A stretch of DNA of 36,058 nucleotides from an uncultured Actinomycetes bacterium (GTDB taxonomy: Bacteria; Actinomycetota; Acidimicrobiia; Acidimicrobiales; Microtrichaceae). The notes below the pieces were generated by a model. That model worked only from the letters and a program-made list of their open reading frames with translations. It made no database searches and was not told the DNA's origin. The position numbers were made by a program, and so were the translations under genes. This document shows, in pieces, positions 18,817 to 25,306 of this stretch (position 1 is its first letter; each line of letters opens with the position of its first letter). The stretch lies in NCBI GenBank assembly GCA_903873135.1, contig CAIQNH010000119.1, positions 1 to 36,058 of the forward strand, in the 5' to 3' direction.

Positions 18817-19617
18817 TCACAGTTCGAAGAAGAGGCCGTCGATCCAGGGCAGGGTGAAGTTGAACCCCGGGCCCCGGAAGAACGAGCCGATGATGACGAG
18901 GACGGCCCAGAACATCAGGAAGAGCGTCATCAAGGAGATGGCGAACTTCCGGTCCTCGGGCTTGTTGGACGGGTTCTTGTCCATGTAGGGGGCCAGGATC
19001 AGCAGGAAGATGCCCATGCCCGGGATGGTCACGCCGGCGACCATCGGGTGGAACATCGTCAGCAACTCCTGGAGGCCCAGGAAGTACCACGGCGCCTTGG
19101 ACGGGTTGGGGGTCTTGTTGAAGTCCGCCAGTTCGAGCAGCGGGGCGTTGACGAACCAGGAGAAGAACAGGAGGAACGACGAGCAGGCCAGGGCAGCGAC
19201 GAACTCGCCGACGATCAGGTGGGGCCAGACGTGGACCTTGTCCTGGGGCTTGGCCTTCACGTCCTGGATGGAACCGGCCTTGACCACCGTGAGGAGGCGC
19301 TGGGTGTGCCCGCCGGGGCCGGCGGCGAGCGGAGGACCGCCTGCGGCCACCACGGCTCCGCCGGTCGACGCCGTGGCCACGGCCGTGGCCGTCCCGCCAC
19401 CGGACTCGCTCGCCTCGGCGTCGTCACCACCCGCCTTGCGGGACTTGGCGGCCTTGGACCGCTCGAGCAGGTGCGCCGGAATCCGGCTGTCGCCGCCACC
19501 CGACGACGGGGCCGCGGTCTCCTCGGCGGCACCCTCGGCCGGCGTCTCGGCCTGGCTCGCCGCCTTGTCTCGGGCTGCCTTGGCCCGCTTCAACAGGTGC
19601 TCTGGAACCTCGGTCAT
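18817..19617 (-). CDS. Cytochrome b C-terminal half (subunit IV type) with repeated N-terminal motif
   Basis: Second half of a split cytochrome b, 266 residues; the last 135 or so form three membrane helices that complete the quinol-oxidation site. The stretch NPSKAPWYFLGLQELL (171-186) stands where PEWY occurs in subunit IV; here the acidic residue before WY is replaced (APWY), a form known from other bacterial subunit IV-like proteins. The first 105 residues are an unusual polar tail rich in Ala, Glu, Ser and Gly, holding two copies of a short basic helix motif at 4-19 (VPEHLLKRAKAARDKA) and 46-61 (IPAHLLERSKAAKSRK). A similar motif begins the divergent cytochrome c gene. ATG start; product faces the cytoplasm at its N terminus by topology inference. 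Confidence 0.9.
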   Translation of the reverse strand: MTEVPEHLLKRAKAARDKAASQAETPAEGAAEETAAPSSGGGDSRIPAHLLERSKAAKSRKAGGDDAEASESGGGTATAVATASTGGAVVAAGGPPLAAGPGGHTQRLLTVVKAGSIQDVKAKPQDKVHVWPHLIVGEFVAALACSSFLLFFSWFVNAPLLELADFNKTPNPSKAPWYFLGLQELLTMFHPMVAGVTIPGMGIFLLILAPYMDKNPSNKPEDRKFAISLMTLFLMFWAVLVIIGSFFRGPGFNFTLPWIDGLFFEL

Positions 19618-19666
19618 CTGTTCGCTCCAGGGTCGGTCAGGGTCGGGGTCGGGAACTGGTCTCGGG

Positions 19667-20452
19667 TCACAGCGGTCCGGAGATGCCGCCGTCCTTGCGG
19701 ACTCTCCAGAAGTGGATCGCCATGAAGATCACGGTGATGAACGGGAAGAACAGGACGTGGAGTACGTACCATCGCAGCAGCGTGTCGGTGCCGATCTCCG
19801 CACCGCCGAGCAGCACGAACCGCACCTGCGAGCCGAACACCGGTGTGTAGCCCATCATGTTGGTGCCCACCGTCACGGCCCAGAGCGCCAGCTGGTCCCA
19901 CGGCAGCAGGTAGCCCGTGAACGACAGCAGCAGGGTCAGGGTGAGCAGCACCACGCCGATGACCCAGTTGAACTCCCGGGGCGCCTTGTAGGCGCCGTGG
20001 TAGAAGACGCGGGCCATGTGCAGGAACACCGTCAGCACCATCAGGTGCGCACCCCACCGGTGCATGTTCCGCACCAGCAGGCCGAACGTCACCGACGTCT
20101 GGAGCGTGTAGATGTCGTCCCACGCCTGCGCTGCGGTCGGTCTGTAGAAGAACATCAGGAAGATGCCGGTCACCGTCAGCACGATGAACACGAAGAAGCT
20201 GAGTCCGCCGAGGCAGAGCGTGTAGCTGACCTTGACGGCGTGCCGCTTCACCTTCACCGGGTGCAGGTGGTAGAGCACGCTGTTCATGATCACGTAGGAC
20301 CGGTTCCGGGGGCTGTCGGAGTAGCCCTTCCGGAAGATCGAGCCGGGCCGGAAGATCGAGTTCCAGGCCTGCGAGCTCTGCACCTGGTCGGTGACCTGGC
20401 TGATCTTGTCCTGGATCTTGGTCTTGGGCGAACCCTGCATGGTCTTGGCCAC
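19667..20452 (-). CDS. b6-type cytochrome b with predicted extra covalent haem
   Basis: N-terminal four-helix half of a split cytochrome b, 261 residues. Haem b ligands are His131 and His145 (14 apart) and His232 and His247 (15 apart), and PWDQ lies at 184-187. Cys80 in CLGG lies 51 residues before His131, the same spacing as Cys35 to His86 in plant and cyanobacterial cytochrome b6, where that Cys holds haem c_n (c_i). A covalent third haem is therefore predicted; Firmicute b6-type proteins share this. Start is GTG at 20452, six bases after AGGAG; an ATG four codons later is possible but lacks such spacing. Confidence 0.93.
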   Translation of the reverse strand: MAKTMQGSPKTKIQDKISQVTDQVQSSQAWNSIFRPGSIFRKGYSDSPRNRSYVIMNSVLYHLHPVKVKRHAVKVSYTLCLGGLSFFVFIVLTVTGIFLMFFYRPTAAQAWDDIYTLQTSVTFGLLVRNMHRWGAHLMVLTVFLHMARVFYHGAYKAPREFNWVIGVVLLTLTLLLSFTGYLLPWDQLALWAVTVGTNMMGYTPVFGSQVRFVLLGGAEIGTDTLLRWYVLHVLFFPFITVIFMAIHFWRVRKDGGISGPL

Positions 20453-20509
20453 GTGTCGCTCCTGTTCCGTTCCTGGTCGTCGTGAGTGCTTCGTCGTCCG
20501 GTCGGCTGG

Positions 20510-20926
20510 TCAGCCGAGCCGCATCCCGTAGCCGTAGCCGTGGGTCGAGGTCCGTTGGTGGAGGTCACCCGCAGCGGCAGGGTCGCCGACCTTGCCGAGG
20601 ATGATCACGCCGGTCGGGCACCGGTCCACGCACAGGGCGCAACGGGTGCAGACGTCGTCGTCGATGAGGAAGACCACGTGGTCCGACGGGTCGGTGCCCG
20701 GCCGGTCGACGCCGATCGACTCGTCGATCGCATCGGTGGTGACCATGTGGATGCACTTCCACGGGCAGATGTCGACGCAGCCCTCGCACATGATGCACTC
20801 GGACTGGTCGATGTGGATGAACTGCTTGGGCTTGACCGCCTTGGCCAGGTAGTCGGCGTCGACCTCCTGGAGGACGTAGTCGTCGACGAACTCCGGCATC
20901 GGTGGGTTGGCATCTGTCGTGGTCAC
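20510..20926 (-). CDS. 2[4Fe-4S] ferredoxin in the bc operon
   Basis: Small iron-sulphur protein, 138 residues. Two complete motifs are seen: Cys44, 47, 50 and 54 (CIMCEGCVDIC) and Cys93, 96, 99 and 103 (CTRCALCVDRC), each followed by Pro. About 35 residues with many Asp separate the motifs, more than in a minimal clostridial ferredoxin, so it looks like a NuoI-type electron-wire module. The C-terminal 25 residues include a Gly/Tyr/His-rich end. No membrane segment. Start is GTG at 20926 with AGGAGG upstream. Its position between a small membrane protein and cytochrome b suggests it exchanges electrons with the bc complex or with quinone, but the partner is inferred only from context. Confidence 0.9.
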   Translation of the reverse strand: MTTTDANPPMPEFVDDYVLQEVDADYLAKAVKPKQFIHIDQSECIMCEGCVDICPWKCIHMVTTDAIDESIGVDRPGTDPSDHVVFLIDDDVCTRCALCVDRCPTGVIILGKVGDPAAAGDLHQRTSTHGYGYGMRLG

Positions 20927-20986
20927 CGGTCAACTCCTCCTTCCGTGGTCTGGTTGGTCATCGTGTCGGTCGCCGCTCGGTGCCGC

Positions 20987-21421
20987 TCAGGCCCGCTTCA
21001 TCAGCGGGCGTCCGTAGGTCGACGTGGGCTCGATGGCCGCGAGCTGCTCGGCACGGATGCCCCGCTTCTGCCACCAGGCCCACATCCAGATCTGGCCGCC
21101 GAGGAACACCACGTAGATCAGGGTGGCGATGATGTCGCGGATCACCTGCGCCGAGACCTGCACCGGGAACACCTCGAGGAGGGAACCACCCGGACCGAAC
21201 CAGATGGTGTCGGGGCGCCAGTTGAGCTCCGAGTCCGCCCAGGTCAACCAGTGGTGCGGCACGACTCCGTAGATCCAGAAGAGGACGAAGAAGATGTACG
21301 TCCCGCCGAGGATCGCCTCACCCCACGTCAACGGTGTGCCGACCGGTCGACGCTTGGCGTAGGGGAAGATCGGAGCGACCATGACCACCGTCAACAGCAG
21401 CGATGTCAGGAACGCAACCAC
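20987..21421 (-). CDS. Unrecognised three-helix membrane protein, first gene of the respiratory operon
   Basis: I do not recognise this 144-residue protein. Three hydrophobic segments are visible: the N terminus (about 2-20), the middle (about 45-66, ending in VVPHHWLTW) and about 95-118 (rich in Trp: QIWMWAWWQKRG). Between segments two and three is a loop with SELNWRPDTIWFGPGG. The adjacent His-His after the second helix could be a haem or metal ligand but no family is matched. The start is GTG at 21421, six bases after GGAGG; upstream codons of the same frame are promoter DNA. It heads the operon, 60 bases before the ferredoxin gene, so it is probably a small subunit or membrane anchor for the ferredoxin. 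Confidence 0.82.
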   Translation of the reverse strand: MVAFLTSLLLTVVMVAPIFPYAKRRPVGTPLTWGEAILGGTYIFFVLFWIYGVVPHHWLTWADSELNWRPDTIWFGPGGSLLEVFPVQVSAQVIRDIIATLIYVVFLGGQIWMWAWWQKRGIRAEQLAAIEPTSTYGRPLMKRA

Positions 21422-21434
21422 ACTCGGCCTCCGC

Positions 21435-21452
21435 TCGTGAAACTTCTCACAA
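21435..21452. promoter_or_regulatory. Putative Rex (or CRP-family) operator at the respiratory operon promoter
   Basis: On the minus strand the 18 bases read TTGTGAGAAGTTTCACGA, an imperfect dyad with arms TTGTGA and TCACGA around six bases. The actinobacterial Rex operator (TGTGAACNNNTTCACA in Streptomyces) is matched at 10 of 13 fixed positions, and the CRP consensus TGTGA-N6-TCACA at nine of ten. The dyad begins within the predicted -10 box and runs into the leader of the operon, a place where a bound repressor would block RNA polymerase; a CRP activator would normally bind further upstream. Rex is encoded in this same window and in Streptomyces controls nuo, cyd and rex-hem genes. Binding is inferred. 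Confidence 0.55.
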
Positions 21453-21480
21453 GATAGTCCGTCCGCGGCCGTCGGGGGAA
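21451..21480 (-). promoter_or_regulatory. Predicted promoter of the bc-nuo operon
   Basis: On the minus strand a -10-like TATCTT (21451-21456) lies 18 bases after a weak -35-like TTCCCC (21475-21480). Transcription would start near 21445, giving a leader of about 25 bases with the GGAGG ribosome site before the GTG at 21421. The -35 match is poor, so only the -10 should be trusted. Confidence 0.4.
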
Positions 21481-21591
21481 CGCGGGCGTGCACGTGGTCT
21501 ACCACTCCCGGGGTCGACGGGGCACATCCGTGACGCCGGTGACCGACCCGACGTCGCCGGCCGATCCGACCGGGGCCACGCGGTCGTGAGC

Positions 21592-21622
21592 TTGTTCCCG
21601 GGCTCTCCCGGCGGCGTAGAGT
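21592..21622 (+). promoter_or_regulatory. Predicted promoter of the divergent cytochrome c gene
   Basis: TTGTTC (21592-21597) and TAGAGT (21617-21622) are separated by 19 bases, slightly wide for a housekeeping sigma promoter. The leader to the TTG start at 21668 would be about 40 bases and includes GGAGG at 21657-21661. It faces away from the bc-nuo promoter about 170 bases to the left. Confidence 0.4.
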
Positions 21623-21667
21623 GAGCGGCGGTGAACCCGTCGTCCTCGACCCGCTGCGGAGGCTGCG

Positions 21668-22417
21668 TTGACTGAAGTTCCCGAGCACCTGCTGGCCCGG
21701 AGCCGCGCCCGACGGGCTGCGCTGTCCGGCGAGGCCGTCGACGCCCCGGCCCCGGCCGCCGAGGCCTCGTCCGCCCCGGTGCCCACCTCCCAGGAGACGG
21801 CGCCCGCCGCCACGACGGCCGCCGCTGCCCCCGCAGCCGTGACCCCCGCAGCCGTGGAGCCCACCCCACCGTGGGTCGAGGCTGCGTCACGTCGGCGGAA
21901 GATCCCGTTCTGGGCCGTCCCCGTGCTGGCGCTCCTGCCCTTCTGGGCGGTGCTGTACGCCCTCACCCTGGACCCGCCCACACCCAAGGACTCCCCCATC
22001 GCCCTGGGCGACGAGGTCTACGCCAACAAGGGGTGCAGCGGTTGCCACGGCGCCGGCGGTGGCGGCAACGGCAACATCCCGGCCCTGATCGGTGACACCG
22101 CCGTGACGAAGGTGTGGCCGACCCCGGCCAAGCAGGTGGCCTGGATCGCCCTGGGCTCCGAGGGCTGGAAGAAGGCCGGCGAGACGACCATGGAGAACGG
22201 TCTGGCCGTCAAGGGCGGCATGCCGTCGTTCAAGGCCGCGCTCGACCCCGAGGAGATCATGGCGGTCACGCTCCACGAGCGACTCCTCAACGGCGAGGCG
22301 TTCGACGCCGAACTCTGGTCGAAGGACTTCGCCGCCACCGTGGAGGAGTACCTCCCCGAGCAGGCCGCCGAGTACGAGAAGGTGCTCGAGGAGTGGACGG
22401 CCCAGCCCCCGGTCTGA
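21668..22417 (+). CDS. Membrane-anchored mono-haem cytochrome c
   Basis: Class I cytochrome c tethered by one helix, 249 residues. Haem site Cys123-Cys126-His127 (CSGCH), with a likely Met ligand in KGGMPSF. One membrane helix lies at about 79-101, so the haem domain is outside the cell membrane. The first 75 residues should be cytoplasmic: they start with VPEHLLARSRARRAAL (4-19), the motif also found in the subunit IV-like protein, followed by an Ala/Pro-rich linker. Start is TTG at 21668, supported by GGAGG five bases upstream and by the motif starting at residue 4. It probably carries electrons between the bc complex and an oxidase; no oxidase gene is in the window. Confidence 0.9.
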   Translation: MTEVPEHLLARSRARRAALSGEAVDAPAPAAEASSAPVPTSQETAPAATTAAAAPAAVTPAAVEPTPPWVEAASRRRKIPFWAVPVLALLPFWAVLYALTLDPPTPKDSPIALGDEVYANKGCSGCHGAGGGGNGNIPALIGDTAVTKVWPTPAKQVAWIALGSEGWKKAGETTMENGLAVKGGMPSFKAALDPEEIMAVTLHERLLNGEAFDAELWSKDFAATVEEYLPEQAAEYEKVLEEWTAQPPV

Positions 22418-22920
22418 CCGGGCCGGCCGCTCCCCGATCCGCTCCGTCGCTCGGTCGGCTCGCCGTCCTCGCCCTGCTCGTCGCTGGCCTCGTCGTCGGG
22501 GGTTGCCTGGTGATCACCGGCGGTGGCTCCGGTGACACCCCGCCGACCACGCTGCCACCCAGACCGACCTCGACCCTCCCGCTCGGCGACCTGTCGCTCG
22601 CCGGCGTGGAGGCCCTCAGCGGGATCGACGTCCCCGACGGTGCGCAGGACTTCCTGAGCGCCCGGCTCGACGGCGACCGTCAGCTCGACGTCTCCTTCAC
22701 CCTCGCGCCCGACCAGGTCGACGCGCTCGTGACCACCTCCGACCTGCCGCCGCTGGCGGACGGAGCCCGGGTCATCCTGCACTCGTCGCCGCTGTGGAAG
22801 CTCAACCCCGGCACCCCGCTGAGCGGCGCCGCCGACGTCCGGGACGGCATCAACCGGGCCGTGGAGGTCACGCCCGAGGGCGACCGCATCCGGGTCCGGC
22901 TCACCCTCCAGGCCGCCTGA
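22393..22920 (+). CDS. Probable lipoprotein of unknown function
   Basis: Unrecognised 175-residue product. A hydrophobic stretch ends in a lipobox-like VVGGC (LAVLALLVAGLVVGGC), followed by a Thr/Pro-rich linker and a roughly 120-residue domain with Leu/Asp-rich beta-like character. This suggests a lipid-anchored protein outside the membrane. The start is uncertain: GTG at 22393 gives a sensible N-terminal segment but overlaps the cytochrome c gene by 25 bases; a CTG at 22414 that overlaps the stop (CTGA) is an alternative. It follows the cytochrome c gene directly and is probably co-transcribed. The lipobox match is imperfect (Gly before Gly-Cys). Confidence 0.7.
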   Translation: MDGPAPGLTGPAAPRSAPSLGRLAVLALLVAGLVVGGCLVITGGGSGDTPPTTLPPRPTSTLPLGDLSLAGVEALSGIDVPDGAQDFLSARLDGDRQLDVSFTLAPDQVDALVTTSDLPPLADGARVILHSSPLWKLNPGTPLSGAADVRDGINRAVEVTPEGDRIRVRLTLQAA

Positions 22921-22922
22921 GC

Positions 22923-22934
22923 GGCGCGGGCGCC
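22923..22934. terminator. Short GC hairpin between convergent genes
   Basis: GGCGC-GG-GCGCC lies in the 18-base gap between the lipoprotein gene and the oppositely oriented AI-2E gene. A five-pair stem with a two-base centre and no T run is weak, but the place suits a two-way terminator. Confidence 0.25.
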
Positions 22935-22938
22935 GACG

Positions 22939-24078
22939 TCAGCCGGTCGCGTCCGCGGCGGCCGCCCGGTGGCGGCGCCAACGTTCGAGCAACCCGTCAC
23001 CCGACGTCCTCGGGGGCGGGTCGATCCCCCGCAGGTGCTGGACGATCGCCTTGACCGCACCGGTCACGGGCACGGCGAACAGGGCCCCCGGGATGCTCGC
23101 CACGGTGAGCCCGACGATGGTCGCGAGCATGGTGGTGGGAGCGGAGAGGCTGACCGCCCGACCGACGATGAGCGGCTGCAGGGCGTGGTTGGTCACCAGC
23201 ATGATCACCAGGAACGACGCGCACACGATCGCTGCGGGCAGGAGACCAGCGGTCAGGCTCACCAACGCGACGAGGGCGAACCCGAGCAGGCCACCGATCT
23301 GCGGGATGAGGGAGGTCACCGCCGCCCACAGCCCGAGCACCGGGGCCAACGGGACCCCGGCGACGAGCGCCGAGACGGTGACCCAGACCCCGTTGATCAC
23401 GGCGATCAGGAGGCTGCCGGCGAAGTACCTGGCGATGACCTCGTAGACGATCCGTCCGAACGCGTCGACCCGTTCCCGACGGTCCGCCGGAACGGCGGCG
23501 CGGACGACGGCGACCAGCCGGGGACCGTCGAAGAGCACCCCGGCGACCAGCACCCCGAACAGCACGGCCACGCCCAGTCCCACGCCGAACCCCTCGGCGA
23601 GCCGGGACAGGCTGGCGTCGGTCGCCTCGATCTTGGCCGGGATCGAGCTGATGAACTCGCTCACCCGGGCCGGGGCGTCCGCGTTGCGGAGCCACTCGCC
23701 CACCAGCGGGAGCTCGGTCATGGACGAGACGGTCCTCGGGAGCTCGACGCCGAGCGACCGGGTCTGGCGGACGAGCTCCGGCCCGGCGAGCGCGGCGAAG
23801 AGGGCGAGGGCCACGGCCGCGACCGCTCCGACGATCACGACCGACCACCCGCGACTCGGCCAACCCGAGTCCCGACCCCGACGCTCCAGCGCCGTCACGA
23901 TCGGGTCGAGCGCCAGGGCGACGAACACCGCCACCACCGTCACGGTGACCACCGGCGACGCGATGCTCAGCACGCTGACGACGAACCCCAGGGCGGTGAG
24001 TGCCACCAGGGTCCAGACGACGCTGCGCCAGTCGAGATCCACGACCAGCACGCGGGGGCGGTCCCGCTCGGGGGGCAC
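22939..24078 (-). CDS. AI-2E family membrane protein (first copy)
   Basis: Member of the AI-2E transporter (PerM/TqsA/YtqA) superfamily, 379 residues with about eight predicted helices and a long central region. Recognisable parts are PVVTVTVVAVFVALALDPIVTALERRG near the N terminus and the C-terminal block VTSLIPQIGGLLGFALVALVSLTAG, NHALQPLIVGRAVSLSAPTTMLATIVGL with the typical PxIGG-like and ALQPLIVGR signatures. The substrate cannot be told from sequence; the family includes proteins for quorum-signal and for sodium/proton exchange. Start is GTG at 24078, six bases after a TAGAGT box, so it is probably leaderless. The C-terminal tail is polar and Arg-rich. Confidence 0.9.
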   Translation of the reverse strand: MPPERDRPRVLVVDLDWRSVVWTLVALTALGFVVSVLSIASPVVTVTVVAVFVALALDPIVTALERRGRDSGWPSRGWSVVIVGAVAAVALALFAALAGPELVRQTRSLGVELPRTVSSMTELPLVGEWLRNADAPARVSEFISSIPAKIEATDASLSRLAEGFGVGLGVAVLFGVLVAGVLFDGPRLVAVVRAAVPADRRERVDAFGRIVYEVIARYFAGSLLIAVINGVWVTVSALVAGVPLAPVLGLWAAVTSLIPQIGGLLGFALVALVSLTAGLLPAAIVCASFLVIMLVTNHALQPLIVGRAVSLSAPTTMLATIVGLTVASIPGALFAVPVTGAVKAIVQHLRGIDPPPRTSGDGLLERWRRHRAAAADATG

Positions 24079-24084
24079 GTTCCG

Positions 24085-24090
24085 ACTCTA
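24085..24090 (-). promoter_or_regulatory. Leaderless -10 box of the first AI-2E gene
   Basis: On the minus strand TAGAGT is followed by six bases and then the GTG start at 24078. The distance from -10 to start codon is that expected if transcription begins at the start codon itself. No convincing -35 box is present. Confidence 0.5.
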
Positions 24091-24220
24091 GGCTCGGCGG
24101 ATCGACGATCCGCGGCACGACCCCACGCCTCCGTCACACGACGGGGACCGCCACCCGGGCGCCGCGTCCGACGTCAGCGACGACGGCGACGTCGCAGCGG
24201 TCGGGGCGGGCGACCGTCCG

Positions 24221-25306
24221 GTGCTCCGGCTCAGCGTCGGTTCAATCGTCAGGGCCGTGGCCGTGGTCGCCGTCGCCGTGGCCCTGGGTGCCGTCGCACT
24301 CCGCGCCGTCCACCCGCTGGTGTCGTTCCTCGAGGCGGCGGTGATCGCTGCGCTCGCGCGGCCGGCGGTCGTGCGACTGGGTCGGCGGATCCCCGAGTGG
24401 CTCGCCGTGCTCGGTCTCACCGGCGCGGCCGTCGTCGTCATCGGTGGACTGGGGGCGGTCGGGTTCAACGAACTGCGGGCCGAGAGCGCCCGTCTGGCGG
24501 AACGGGCACCAGCCGCAGCGGCGGACCTCGAGGCCACGGAGCCGCTCGGCCCGATCCTCGCCGACCTGCGGTTCTCCGAGCAGGTCCGCGACCTCTCCGG
24601 GCGGATCGCCCGCACGCTCGACCTGGGGGGCCAGGACCTGCCCGGCATCGCCAGCGCCGTGGGCGGTCGGTTGTCCTCGGCGTTCATCGTGTGGGTGCTC
24701 GCCGTGATGCTGGTGTTCGCCGGACCGGCGATGGTGACCGGTGCCGTGGGGCTGGTGCCGCCGGACAACCGGACCCGCGCCGAACGGGTCCTCCGGGCCG
24801 CGCACCGCTCGACGCTGGTCTACCTGGGTCTCACCACGCTGCGGGCGATCGCCGTGGGAGCGGTGGCCTTCGTGGCCGCCGAGCTGCTCCAGCTCGACCT
24901 GGCCGCCGTCCTGGCCGTCGTCGCAGCGCTGGCCTCGTTCGTGCCGAGGGTCGGCATCCTGCTCGGTCTCGCCCCGATGGTCGTGGTGGCGACGCTCGAG
25001 GGAGGCGCCGCGGTGGCCGTCGCAGTCGTCGTGGCCGTCGGCCTCCAGGTGCTCGACGCTGCGGTCGTGCAGCCCCGGATCAACGAGCGGTCGGTGCGGA
25101 TCGGGATCTTCGTCACCGTCGTCTCGATCGCGCTCGGCGCCAGCCTCTACGGCGTCGTCGGAGTCTTCATCGGACTGTTCGTCGGCTGCCTGCTCGTGGC
25201 CGTCCTGACCCACGCCGGCGACGAGGACAGCGGGCCCGACGGACCCGACGACGGCCCGGTCCGCGAGGTCAGTCCGGCCGGGGCGAGCGGACCCAACCGG
25301 GCGTGA
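24221..25306 (+). CDS. AI-2E family membrane protein (second copy)
   Basis: Second AI-2E superfamily protein, 361 residues and divergent from its neighbour (22939-24078). Similar architecture: N-terminal helices with PLVSFLEAAVIAALARPAVVRLGRR, a soluble central segment, and the C-terminal block ALASFVPRVGILLGLAPMVVVATLEGG followed by QVLDAAVVQPRINERSVRIGIFVTVVSIALG. The PRVG and VVQPRI stretches match the family block. Identity between the two copies is low by eye, so they are paralogues or unrelated members rather than a recent duplication. Start is GTG at 24221 with no clear ribosome site; the exact start is uncertain. It overlaps the next gene tail to tail by 38 bases. Confidence 0.87.
   Translation: MLRLSVGSIVRAVAVVAVAVALGAVALRAVHPLVSFLEAAVIAALARPAVVRLGRRIPEWLAVLGLTGAAVVVIGGLGAVGFNELRAESARLAERAPAAAADLEATEPLGPILADLRFSEQVRDLSGRIARTLDLGGQDLPGIASAVGGRLSSAFIVWVLAVMLVFAGPAMVTGAVGLVPPDNRTRAERVLRAAHRSTLVYLGLTTLRAIAVGAVAFVAAELLQLDLAAVLAVVAALASFVPRVGILLGLAPMVVVATLEGGAAVAVAVVVAVGLQVLDAAVVQPRINERSVRIGIFVTVVSIALGASLYGVVGVFIGLFVGCLLVAVLTHAGDEDSGPDGPDDGPVREVSPAGASGPNRA

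Noticed and set aside
21435-21452. Taking the dyad as a certain CRP activator site
   Set aside because: The arms fit CRP well, but the site covers the -10 and start, where an activator would hardly work. Kept only as an alternative to Rex.
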